Below are positions 23,929 to 31,867 of a stretch of DNA of 64,000 nucleotides, one piece after another. The notes beneath the pieces are model-generated. The model had not been told where the DNA came from. It searched no databases and saw nothing but the letters and a program-made list of their open reading frames with translations. Within the stretch, counting starts at the first letter, position 1. The number at the start of each line of letters is the position of its first letter. Source of the DNA: Lachnospiraceae bacterium (GTDB lineage Bacteria; Bacillota; Clostridia; Lachnospirales; Lachnospiraceae). The stretch covers positions 1-64,000 of the forward strand of contig JAFUNK010000024.1 of the NCBI GenBank assembly GCA_017482205.1, given 5' to 3'. The position numbers and the translations under genes are program-made.

Positions 23929-25209
23929 ATGAAAAAAGGATTTTTATCGTTATTATTAGGAATTTGTATGATAACCGGACTGGCAGGCTGCGGAGAAAAA
24001 AAGAACATTCCCGAACCTGCATATGATATTGATAACGAGGAAGAAGAATACACCTGGCAGGAACCTGTGATACAGGGGGATGCAAGTGTATTACGAACCG
24101 GCGTCAATGCTTTTGCCTATGAAATGTATGACCACTTAGAAGCAGGGGAGGATTTGTTTTTCTCGCCTTACAGTCTTTGTACGGCATTGTCTTTGTTGAA
24201 CGTAGGTGCAGGAAGTGATACCAAGGCAGAGCTGGAAGAAATGCTGGGAATAGAGGATATGGGCACCTGGAATGCGGCTATGAGAGTTTACCTTAATGCA
24301 GAGTGGCCTAAGGAAACCTTTGTGCTGACAGCTAATTCTGTCTGGTTACAGACGGGCTATGAATGGGCGCCAAACATCGAAACAGAGTTTTTACAGCCTG
24401 CGGGCTATTATTATATGAGTGAAATGTACGAAGTGGATTTTGATAATGAGCCACAGGATGCGGTAGATAAAATGAATGCATGGGCAGATGACAATACCCG
24501 GGGCATGATACCTGAAATTATGAAAAAAATACCGGACGATACGGTGCTGGCACTGATGAATGCTGTGTATTTTGAGGGCAAGTGGGCGGAGCCTTTTTTA
24601 GAGGATAAAACCCGCGAAAGAACCTTCTACGGTACTGATGGGGAAAAGCAGGTGGAAATGATGCACCAGTACGGCGAGTCCTACGCTTACGTGGAAATGG
24701 ATGGTATGAAGGGCATTTCCCTGCCTTATAAGGATGCTGACGTAGTGATGAAAATATTTATTCCCTTAGAAGACGGTACGGATATTGAAACATTGTTTAA
24801 TGCCCTCAGCATAGAAGAAAAAGAGGCACTGTTGGACAGTCTGGATACAGCCGGTCGGGAAACAATGGATTCCCTTGTTATACCTAAGTTCAGCATGGAA
24901 AAAGAGATTACCGGTTTAAATGGTATTTTGCAGGATATGGGTATGGAAGCAGCATTTTTGCCGGATGCGGATTTGGATGTAATCGGAGAAGACCTTTATG
25001 TAACGGATGTATTGCACAAGGCTAAGATTGAGGTGGACGAAGAGGGAACCACGGCTGCGGCAGTTACCGTAATCATAACCGCTGATACCTGTGCAATGCC
25101 GGTAGAAGAGCCCAAGAATTTTATAGCAGACAGACCCTTTGTATATGTATTGCAGGATACTGAAACAGGTATGATACTGTTTATGGGACGTGTGAATAAT
25201 CTGGAGTAA
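23929..25209 (+). CDS. Lipoprotein serpin (serine protease inhibitor)
   Basis: The 426-residue protein has a lipoprotein signal with lipobox LAGC (Cys21). A complete serpin fold follows: FSPYSLCTALSLLNVGAGSDT, NAVYFEGKWAEPF, and a late FIADRPFVYVLQD strand. The reactive-loop hinge reads VDEEGTTAAAVT, small-residue rich as in inhibitory serpins. Counting from the hinge puts the scissile bond near ADTCAM. It is expected to trap serine proteases at the cell surface, perhaps host elastase-like enzymes. The ATG at 23929 follows AAGGAGG. Upstream in-frame sequence lies inside hairpin copy C and is not protein. Confidence 0.9.
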   Translation: MKKGFLSLLLGICMITGLAGCGEKKNIPEPAYDIDNEEEEYTWQEPVIQGDASVLRTGVNAFAYEMYDHLEAGEDLFFSPYSLCTALSLLNVGAGSDTKAELEEMLGIEDMGTWNAAMRVYLNAEWPKETFVLTANSVWLQTGYEWAPNIETEFLQPAGYYYMSEMYEVDFDNEPQDAVDKMNAWADDNTRGMIPEIMKKIPDDTVLALMNAVYFEGKWAEPFLEDKTRERTFYGTDGEKQVEMMHQYGESYAYVEMDGMKGISLPYKDADVVMKIFIPLEDGTDIETLFNALSIEEKEALLDSLDTAGRETMDSLVIPKFSMEKEITGLNGILQDMGMEAAFLPDADLDVIGEDLYVTDVLHKAKIEVDEEGTTAAAVTVIITADTCAMPVEEPKNFIADRPFVYVLQDTETGMILFMGRVNNLE

Positions 25210-25337
25210 AAACAAAATTTTTTATGAAAATTGCGTGAAAAGACTACCTTTTCTTTGAAAGATAGATTATAATAGGAAAGCATGCGGCAATCGGAACAGG
25301 GATTTGTCGTTTTGAGGAAAAGGAAGGAGATACTCCC

Positions 25338-26846
25338 ATGGCAAAAAAAGAAACATCACAAAATGAAGCACCACAGAAAATTGTGACCAAGTACGATAGA
25401 AAAGTACAGCAAAGAAAAGAAGCAGAAGCAAAGGAAAAGAAGCAGAAGCAGTTAGACAAGCTGGTTGGTATTCTGGTAATAGCAGTGATTGCGATTGCAA
25501 TAGCAGCTATTCCGGTAAGCAAATATATGGCAAGTCACAGTACCTATGTTACGGTTGGCGGACACGATATTACCAGAGTGGAATATGACTACTATTTCAA
25601 TCTGTCAACTACAGAGTACATGAATAGTTATGGCAGCTACTTATCTTATATGGGACTGGATTTATCCGGTGACCTGTCTAAGCAGCAGTACAGTGATACC
25701 ATGACTTGGCAGGATTATTTTGATCGTATGACTATCGATATGATTCAGCAGAACAAGTCCCTTGCTGATGCGGCAGAGGCAGCAGGTTTCACTTATGATG
25801 CTTCCGCAGAATATGAAGCATTTAAAGCTACCGTAAAAGAAAGTGCATTGTCCGTAGGTGTCAGCACCAGCAGATATTACAGAGAGTCTTTCGGCAGATA
25901 TGCAACTGCATCCAATTTAAGACCTTATATTGAAGAGGGATACTTGGTAGCGGCTTATTATGAAGAAGTATCTGACTCCAAGGCACCTTCCGAAGCAGAG
26001 ATTTTAGCATATTATGAAGAAAACAAAGATACCTATGACAGCGTAGATTATCTGATAACCGAAATTGTTGCAGATGTTCCCGAAGCAGAAACCGTTACCA
26101 ATGCAGACGGTACTACTTCTACCGTAGAGCCTGAGGAAGCAGCAGTAACTGCAGCTATGGAAGCAGCAAAGGCAGAAGCGGATGCGGCACTGGAAGTCAT
26201 TGATACCGAGGGTGAGGCAAAAACCAGCTTAAATTCTGAAATATCTTACCAGTTGTATGAGGACTGGCTCTTTGATACAGCAAGAGTTGCAGGAGACACT
26301 ACTATTCTGGAAGATACCAACAATAACAAATATTTTGTGCTGAAATTTATTGACAGATATCTGGATGATGATATTACCGCTAATATCCGTGTAATCATGA
26401 GCAGCACTGTCAGCTGTGAAGATATGCTGGCTGAACTGGAAGCAGCAGGCAATACCGAAGAGGCATTTATCGAACTGGTTGAAAAGTACAGCGAAGATGC
26501 TTACAGCAACACCAACGGTGGTCTGTATGAAGAACTGTCTGCATCTTATCTGGATGATGAGATGAGCCAGTGGTTAAACGAAGCAGGACGTAAGGCAGGA
26601 GATATTTTCTCTTATACAGATGCAGAAGCAGGTGCAAACTATGTACTGTACTATGTATCCGAGGGTCGTCCTTCCTGGGAAGTAAGCATTGAAAGCACAT
26701 TGGTAAGTGAACTGATGAACGAATATATCGAAGAATTAAAGGCACCTTATGAAGTAGAAGACCCTAAGGGAAACTTAAACTACTTAAAGGTTTTGGAAGA
26801 GCAGGGGCTGACAGAAGGTACTACTGAGGCAACCACTGCACAGTAA
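25338..26846 (+). CDS. PrsA/PpiC-like extracytoplasmic foldase
   Basis: The 502-residue protein has a lysine-rich N-terminus, one membrane anchor (~44-62) and a long acidic extracellular part. N-terminal SurA/PrsA-like helices (DITRVEYDYYFN, WQDYFDRMTIDMIQQNKSLADAAEAAG) precede a parvulin-like region with FIELVEKYSEDAYSNTNGGLYEEL and GDIF. It probably helps secreted proteins fold outside the membrane. A GGAAGGAGAT precedes the ATG. It ends in a TTEATTA tail. A terminator follows at 26909-26956. Catalytic residues of the parvulin domain were not verified. Confidence 0.78.
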   Translation: MAKKETSQNEAPQKIVTKYDRKVQQRKEAEAKEKKQKQLDKLVGILVIAVIAIAIAAIPVSKYMASHSTYVTVGGHDITRVEYDYYFNLSTTEYMNSYGSYLSYMGLDLSGDLSKQQYSDTMTWQDYFDRMTIDMIQQNKSLADAAEAAGFTYDASAEYEAFKATVKESALSVGVSTSRYYRESFGRYATASNLRPYIEEGYLVAAYYEEVSDSKAPSEAEILAYYEENKDTYDSVDYLITEIVADVPEAETVTNADGTTSTVEPEEAAVTAAMEAAKAEADAALEVIDTEGEAKTSLNSEISYQLYEDWLFDTARVAGDTTILEDTNNNKYFVLKFIDRYLDDDITANIRVIMSSTVSCEDMLAELEAAGNTEEAFIELVEKYSEDAYSNTNGGLYEELSASYLDDEMSQWLNEAGRKAGDIFSYTDAEAGANYVLYYVSEGRPSWEVSIESTLVSELMNEYIEELKAPYEVEDPKGNLNYLKVLEEQGLTEGTTEATTAQ

Positions 26847-26908
26847 AGTATCTGTCGGACTTATGTAGAAGATATATTGTGAGAGCATTATAAAATAGTA
26901 TGAAAAAT

Positions 26909-26956
26909 AAAGCAGCAGTATGGAAAGGTTTAGGACTTTAACATGCTGTTGCTTTT
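26909..26956 (+). terminator. Intrinsic terminator after foldase gene
   Basis: AAAGCAGCAGTATG pairs with CATGCTGTTGCTTT, a 14-bp stem with two G-U type mismatches and a 19-base loop. A short T-run follows. Confidence 0.6.
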
Positions 26957-27084
26957 AGATTTGCAAAAATCTGTAAGCGGACATGCTGTTTCGGGTAGGA
27001 AAAGGAAGGATGAATTGAATTGAAAGTGATTATGTGATATGATTTGCACATAATTGGTAATGATTTGGGTAAAGGGATTAAGGA

Positions 27085-27756
27085 ATGTATCGGGTATTGA
27101 TTGTAGAAGATGATAAAGGAATTGCAGAAGCAATAAAAGAACAGGCCGAAATGTGGAATTTGCAGGCAAAATGTGTGCAGGACTTTAGAAATGTACCGGC
27201 AGAGTTTGCAGAATTTGATCCGCAGTTGGTATTGTTAGATATTTCGTTGCCCTTTTTTAACGGATATCATTGGTGCAGTGAAATCCGTAAGGTTTCTAAA
27301 GTGCCGATTATTTTTATTTCATCGGCTTCGGATAACATGAATATTGTTATGGCAATGAATATGGGTGGGGACGATTTTATAGCAAAGCCCTTTGATCAGA
27401 GCGTATTGATTGCAAAAGTACAGGCAATGCTTCGCAGAAGCTATGATTTTGGAACGGCAGTTCCCGTTTTGGAACATAGGGGTGCCATCTTAAATACCGG
27501 AGACAGTACATTAACCTACCGGGAGACAAAATTGGAGCTTTCTAAAAATGAATACCGTATACTGTTTGCACTGATGGAATCCAAGGGAAAAGTAATCAGC
27601 AGGGAAAAACTGATGGAAAAACTTTGGGAAAGTGAAAGCTTTGTGGATGAAAATACACTGACGGTTAATATAAACCGGTTGCGTAAAAAATTGGATGCAG
27701 CAGGTCTTCAGGATTTTATTACCACCAAATTCGGTGTGGGGTATCTGATTGCTTAA
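27085..27756 (+). CDS. Response regulator, BceR-type (OmpR family)
   Basis: The 223-residue protein has a receiver domain with the phosphoacceptor Asp52 (VLLDISLPFF) and a KPFD lysine region. A winged-helix output domain contains LSKNEYRILFALMESKGKVISREKLMEKLW and a terminal TKFGVGYLIA. The neighbours (an intramembrane-type kinase, a LolD/BceA-like ATPase and a BceB-like permease) mark it as the regulator of a Bce peptide-antibiotic module. Its likely target is the TTCTTACA-N4-TGTAAGAA box at 28766-28785. Confidence 0.87.
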   Translation: MYRVLIVEDDKGIAEAIKEQAEMWNLQAKCVQDFRNVPAEFAEFDPQLVLLDISLPFFNGYHWCSEIRKVSKVPIIFISSASDNMNIVMAMNMGGDDFIAKPFDQSVLIAKVQAMLRRSYDFGTAVPVLEHRGAILNTGDSTLTYRETKLELSKNEYRILFALMESKGKVISREKLMEKLWESESFVDENTLTVNINRLRKKLDAAGLQDFITTKFGVGYLIA

Positions 27757-27774
27757 TGCAGGAAAGGAATCTTT

Positions 27775-28764
27775 ATGCATTTTCTTTTTAGATATATAAA
27801 ACAGAGATGGAAAGTAATACTGGTATTTTTTCTGTGTAGTACAGTGTTTTTTGTAACCTTTGGTCTGTATCATCTGCCGTTAGAGGCGGTGATGTATCCG
27901 ACCCTTTTGTGCGGACTTATCGGTATAGTGTTTGCGGTGGGGGACATGAACAGAGTAAGACGTAAGCACAAATATCTGCAAAAGATAAAGGAGCTTACTG
28001 CTGGGCTTATGGAAGATTTACCGGCACCGGATACCATAGAGGAAGCGGATTACCGGACAATTGTGGGATTGTTGTGTGAGGAACAGACCCGGTTACAGAC
28101 GTGTCAAAACGCCCGTTATACGGATATGGTGGATTATTATACCGTCTGGGCACACCAGATTAAGACACCCATAGCCTCCATGCGGTTACAATTGCAGAAT
28201 GAAGACTCGGAATTTGCAAGGAGGCTGACAGGCGATTTGCAACGGATAGAGCAGTATGTAGAAATGGTACTGGCATTTTTACGTCTGGATTCGGTTTCCT
28301 CCGATTATGTGATTAAAGAGCAGGATTTGGATGCTGTTGTGAAGCCGGTAATTAAAAAATTCAGTACACAGTTTATTTATAATAAGATCAAACTTTGTTA
28401 TGAGCCATTGGATACAAAAGTCATTACGGACGAAAAGTGGCTTTCTTTTGTAGTGGAGCAGGTATTGTCCAATGCATTGAAGTATACGTCTGACGGCTCT
28501 ATAACCATTCGAATGGAAGACCCTAAAATACTGTGTATCAGGGATACCGGTATCGGTATTGCAGCAGAAGACCTTCCCCGTATTTTTGAAAAAGGCTATA
28601 CCGGCGGCAATGGGCGCAGGGACAAAAAGGCAAGCGGTATCGGCTTATATTTGTGTAAAAGAATTTGTCATAACTTAGGCCATACTATTTCGGCAGAGTC
28701 TTCGACCGGTGTCGGTACAACCATCCGTATCGGTCTTTCACAAAGAAAACTGGAAATAGAGTAA
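27775..28764 (+). CDS. Histidine kinase, BceS-type (intramembrane-sensing)
   Basis: The 329-residue kinase has two membrane segments (~13-31 and ~38-56) with only a few residues between them. This is the hallmark of BceS-like kinases that sense through their ABC transporter. The phosphorylated His127 is in WAHQIKTPIASM. The ATP domain has SNALKYTSDGS, DTGIGI and KASGIGLYL. The gene follows the regulator with an 18-base gap and GGAAAGGAAT before the ATG. Confidence 0.87.
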   Translation: MHFLFRYIKQRWKVILVFFLCSTVFFVTFGLYHLPLEAVMYPTLLCGLIGIVFAVGDMNRVRRKHKYLQKIKELTAGLMEDLPAPDTIEEADYRTIVGLLCEEQTRLQTCQNARYTDMVDYYTVWAHQIKTPIASMRLQLQNEDSEFARRLTGDLQRIEQYVEMVLAFLRLDSVSSDYVIKEQDLDAVVKPVIKKFSTQFIYNKIKLCYEPLDTKVITDEKWLSFVVEQVLSNALKYTSDGSITIRMEDPKILCIRDTGIGIAAEDLPRIFEKGYTGGNGRRDKKASGIGLYLCKRICHNLGHTISAESSTGVGTTIRIGLSQRKLEIE

Positions 28765-28765
28765 C

Positions 28766-28785
28766 TTCTTACAAAAATGTAAGAA
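28766..28785 (+). promoter_or_regulatory. Candidate BceR box
   Basis: TTCTTACAAAAATGTAAGAA is a perfect inverted repeat with 8-base arms and an AAAA centre, of the TnACA-N4-TGTnA type bound by BceR-like regulators. It lies just downstream of the kinase stop and upstream of the transporter promoter, whose likely -10 is TACAAT (28836-28841). Confidence 0.65.
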
Positions 28786-28793
28786 ACAGATGG

Positions 28794-28828
28794 GGAAATG
28801 TAAGCCGAATCGATGGAAGTACATTTCC
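28794..28828 (+). terminator. Hairpin between kinase gene and transporter genes
   Basis: GGAAATGTA and TACATTTCC form a perfect 9-bp stem with a 17-base loop. TCTTTTTG follows, giving a terminator-like profile. It would separate constitutive regulator-kinase transcription from the inducible transporter unit, or act as part of its leader. Confidence 0.55.
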
Positions 28829-28892
28829 TCTTTTTGTTACAATACGGGTATGAAGAGGGGAGTTGCCAACTTCCCTGGAAAGAGAGGAAGCT

Positions 28893-29657
28893 ATGAGTAT
28901 ATTACAGGTAAGCAGTTTAAAAAAAGTATATACTACCCGGTTTGGCGGCAATAAAGTGGAGGCATTAAAGAATGTGAACTTTACTGTGGAGCAGGGCGAG
29001 TATGTGGCAATTATGGGAGAATCCGGTTCCGGTAAAACAACACTTTTAAATATTTTGGCAGCATTGGATAAGCCTACCGCAGGTAATGTTGTGCTGGATG
29101 GACAGGATTTATCCAAAATAAAGGAAACCCAGATGGCGACTTTCCGCCGTGACAACTTAGGATTTGTTTTTCAGGATTTTAATTTGCTTGATACCTTTTC
29201 TCTGGAAGATAATATTTATTTACCTCTGGTTCTGGCAGGCAAAGGTCACAAAGAGATGAGTGAGCGTCTGCAACAGATTGCAACACAACTGGGTATTGCG
29301 GAATTACTGAAAAAATATCCTTATGAGGTATCCGGCGGACAAAAACAGAGAGCAGCCGTAGCGAGAGCTCTGATTACCGCACCGAAGCTGATATTGGCGG
29401 ATGAACCCACCGGAGCACTGGATTCCAAAGCCACGGACGAACTGTTGCAGCTTTTTAATACGATTAATCGGGCAGGACAGACTGTGTTGATGGTAACCCA
29501 TTCTGTAAAAGCAGCCAGTCACGCAGAAAGAGTTCTTTTTATCAAAGACGGAGAAGTGTTCCACCAGATTTATCGTGGAGACTCTACAAATGAGCAGTTG
29601 TATCAGAAAATTTCCGATACGCTGACTATGTTGGCGACGGGTGGTGACAGGATATGA
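28893..29657 (+). CDS. ABC transporter ATPase, BceA-type
   Basis: The 254-residue ATPase has Walker A GESGSGKTT, a Q-loop VFQDFNLLDTF, the signature VSGGQKQR, Walker B LILADEPTGALD and the H-loop VTHSVK. It belongs to the MacB/LolD/BceA group that drives detoxification of cell-wall peptides such as bacitracin. The ATG at 28893 follows GAGAGGAAG. Its stop overlaps the permease start by 4 bases. Confidence 0.9.
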   Translation: MSILQVSSLKKVYTTRFGGNKVEALKNVNFTVEQGEYVAIMGESGSGKTTLLNILAALDKPTAGNVVLDGQDLSKIKETQMATFRRDNLGFVFQDFNLLDTFSLEDNIYLPLVLAGKGHKEMSERLQQIATQLGIAELLKKYPYEVSGGQKQRAAVARALITAPKLILADEPTGALDSKATDELLQLFNTINRAGQTVLMVTHSVKAASHAERVLFIKDGEVFHQIYRGDSTNEQLYQKISDTLTMLATGGDRI

Positions 29658-31690
29658 AAATGAATTTTTATCCCAAGCTGGCAATAGAGGGAATCCGTAA
29701 AAATAAACGGTTATATATACCATATATTGCTACCGGAGCCGTTATGGTGATGATGTATTATATCCTTTCCTTTTTGGCCGGAAGCCGGATGCTTGAGCAT
29801 ATAAAAGGTGGAGGGATATTAAGAACCCTGTTACCCTTTGGGGCAGTAGTGATAGGTGTGTTTTCTCTGATTTTTTTGTTTTACAGTAATTCAGTTATTA
29901 TCCGGCAGAGAAATAAAGAATTTGGCTTATATAATGTTCTGGGAATGAATAAAGGAAATCTGGGACGTATTATGCTTTGGGAAAACATAGTTGTCGGTGC
30001 GTTAGCTGTGCTGGCAGGACTGGTGTTGGGTGTTCTGTTTTCCAAACTGGCAGAACTGGGCATGTTGAATCTGTTGAGTGCAGAGGTTACCTATACCATG
30101 CAGATAGATACAACTTCTATTATAAAAGCCGTAGTACTGTTTGGGTTCATTTACCTTATATTGCTCTTAAATTCCTTTATTAAGGTGCGTACCAGCAATC
30201 CGTTAGAGTTGCTAAACAGCAATAAAGTAGGGGAAAAACCGCCGAAGGCGAACTGGTTGTTTGCAATAGTAGGGACGGGCATGCTGGTATATGCTTATTA
30301 TATTGCAGTATCCATTAAGCAGCCGTTATCTGCCATCGTATGGTTTTTTGTGGCGGTTTTGCTTGTGATTGTCGCAACATATTTGTTGTTTATTGCAGGT
30401 TCCGTGGCTTTTTGCCGCATTTTGCAGAAGAGTAAAAAATATTATTATAAGGCAAACCATTTTGTGGCCGTATCTTCCATGGTGTATCGTATGAAACGAA
30501 ATGGAGCAGGTCTTGCCTCTATCTGTATTCTGGTTACGATGGTGCTGATTATGTTATCTTCTACCATCAGCCTTTATGCGGGGGCGGAGGATTCTCTGGC
30601 AACGCGGTTTCCGGAAGATATGGCTTTACGGGTAATAGTGCCGGATATAGAGCTTTTGAATGAAGAAAATACACAACAAATGCGTAATACGGTACAGGAG
30701 AAAGTTGCGGATCAGGAAAATGTAATTGAGTATATCTGTGCAGAAACATCCGGTATTTTTGTGGAAAACGGTATTTTGGTTGACCAGGCTGCACATATGG
30801 ATTTGGTAGCAGAAAACTATGATAATTTGGGATGTCTGCAAATTATTACACTGGATGACTATAACCGGTTAATGGGAACCCAAGAGACCTTAGAAAAAGA
30901 AGAGTGCTTTCTGTATGGTTTCCGTACAGAATATGTGGCAGAGACCTTTTCCATAGAAGGCGGAACGCCTCTGAAAGTAAAGGCGATTTTAGACGATATG
31001 TATATTTCGGGATATTCTGCCATGCAGATAGTTCCTACGGTTACGTTAATTGTAACGGATTTGGCGCAGGTAACAGAGCCTCTTTTACCTATTAAAAACT
31101 CTATTGGTGACAGTGTCGTATCTCTGTGTTGGAACTATAATTTTGATATGGATGCAACCAAAGAGGAACAAATTGCAGCCTATGAATTGCTTTGGGAAAA
31201 CATGTGTGATATTGCAATCCGTAATCAGGACGGCAGGTACAGTTATAGCCTGGACGGAAAAGAAGCAGGCAGGGCAGAATTTTACGGAATGTACGGAGGA
31301 TTGTTTTTTATCGGTATTCTTCTGAGTCTGGTGTTCTTGTTTGCAACTGTCATTATTATTTATTACAAACAAATATCAGAAGGATATGAGGATAGGAAGA
31401 GATTTGAAATTATGCAGAAGGTAGGTATGACCAAGAAAGAAATCCGCCGTAGTATCAATTCCCAGATACTGACTGTGTTTTTCCTTCCCTTAGTGTTTGC
31501 GGGAATGCATCTTGCATTTGCTTTTCCCTTGGTATGGAAACTGTTACAAATGTTCAATTTGTACAATCTGCCGTTATTGATTGTAGTTACCGTAATCTGT
31601 TTTTTGGTTTTTGGCGTATGTTATGCGTTTGTGTACAAACTGACAGCAGGGGCTTATTATAAGATTGTTAGTGGGGGAAAAGAGAGATAA
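29654..31690 (+). CDS. ABC permease, BceB-type (FtsX domains)
   Basis: The 678-residue permease has about ten membrane segments. An FtsX-like domain near the N-terminus contains KEFGLYNVLGMNKG. A large extracellular domain lies at ~310-540 between TM7 and TM8, the ligand-binding feature of BceB proteins. A second FtsX half (RKRFEIMQKVGMTKKEIRRSI) is near the end. It forms the transporter with the ATPase encoded before it and probably also acts as sensor for the kinase. Confidence 0.88.
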   Translation: MKMNFYPKLAIEGIRKNKRLYIPYIATGAVMVMMYYILSFLAGSRMLEHIKGGGILRTLLPFGAVVIGVFSLIFLFYSNSVIIRQRNKEFGLYNVLGMNKGNLGRIMLWENIVVGALAVLAGLVLGVLFSKLAELGMLNLLSAEVTYTMQIDTTSIIKAVVLFGFIYLILLLNSFIKVRTSNPLELLNSNKVGEKPPKANWLFAIVGTGMLVYAYYIAVSIKQPLSAIVWFFVAVLLVIVATYLLFIAGSVAFCRILQKSKKYYYKANHFVAVSSMVYRMKRNGAGLASICILVTMVLIMLSSTISLYAGAEDSLATRFPEDMALRVIVPDIELLNEENTQQMRNTVQEKVADQENVIEYICAETSGIFVENGILVDQAAHMDLVAENYDNLGCLQIITLDDYNRLMGTQETLEKEECFLYGFRTEYVAETFSIEGGTPLKVKAILDDMYISGYSAMQIVPTVTLIVTDLAQVTEPLLPIKNSIGDSVVSLCWNYNFDMDATKEEQIAAYELLWENMCDIAIRNQDGRYSYSLDGKEAGRAEFYGMYGGLFFIGILLSLVFLFATVIIIYYKQISEGYEDRKRFEIMQKVGMTKKEIRRSINSQILTVFFLPLVFAGMHLAFAFPLVWKLLQMFNLYNLPLLIVVTVICFLVFGVCYAFVYKLTAGAYYKIVSGGKER

Positions 31691-31696
31691 GAGAAG

Positions 31697-31762
31697 TTAT
31701 ATGAAAAAGTGCAACTGACGGAATCATTTTCCATCGGTTGTGCTTTTATCATTTTCATATAA
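31697..31762 (+). terminator. Nested hairpin terminator after the Bce module
   Basis: An outer stem TTATATGAAAA/TTTTCATATAA (11 bp, perfect) encloses a second stem, AAAAGTGCAACTGA with TCGGTTGTGCTTTT (G-U pairs included). It closes the permease transcript. Confidence 0.7.
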
Positions 31763-31790
31763 TATGTCAGTAGTATAAGTGGAAAAGTAA

Positions 31791-31819
31791 TTACTGATTC
31801 TCAGTTGTTGTGCTATAAT
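31791..31819 (+). promoter_or_regulatory. Promoter of the GH51 gene
   Basis: TTACTG (31791-31796) and TATAAT (31814-31819) are 17 bases apart, and the -10 is extended (TGCTATAAT). It lies about 50 bases upstream of the arabinofuranosidase start. Confidence 0.6.
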
Positions 31820-31867
31820 CTGCATAATGTATGTGCACAATTTTAACACAAGTGGAGGCTATGAAAG

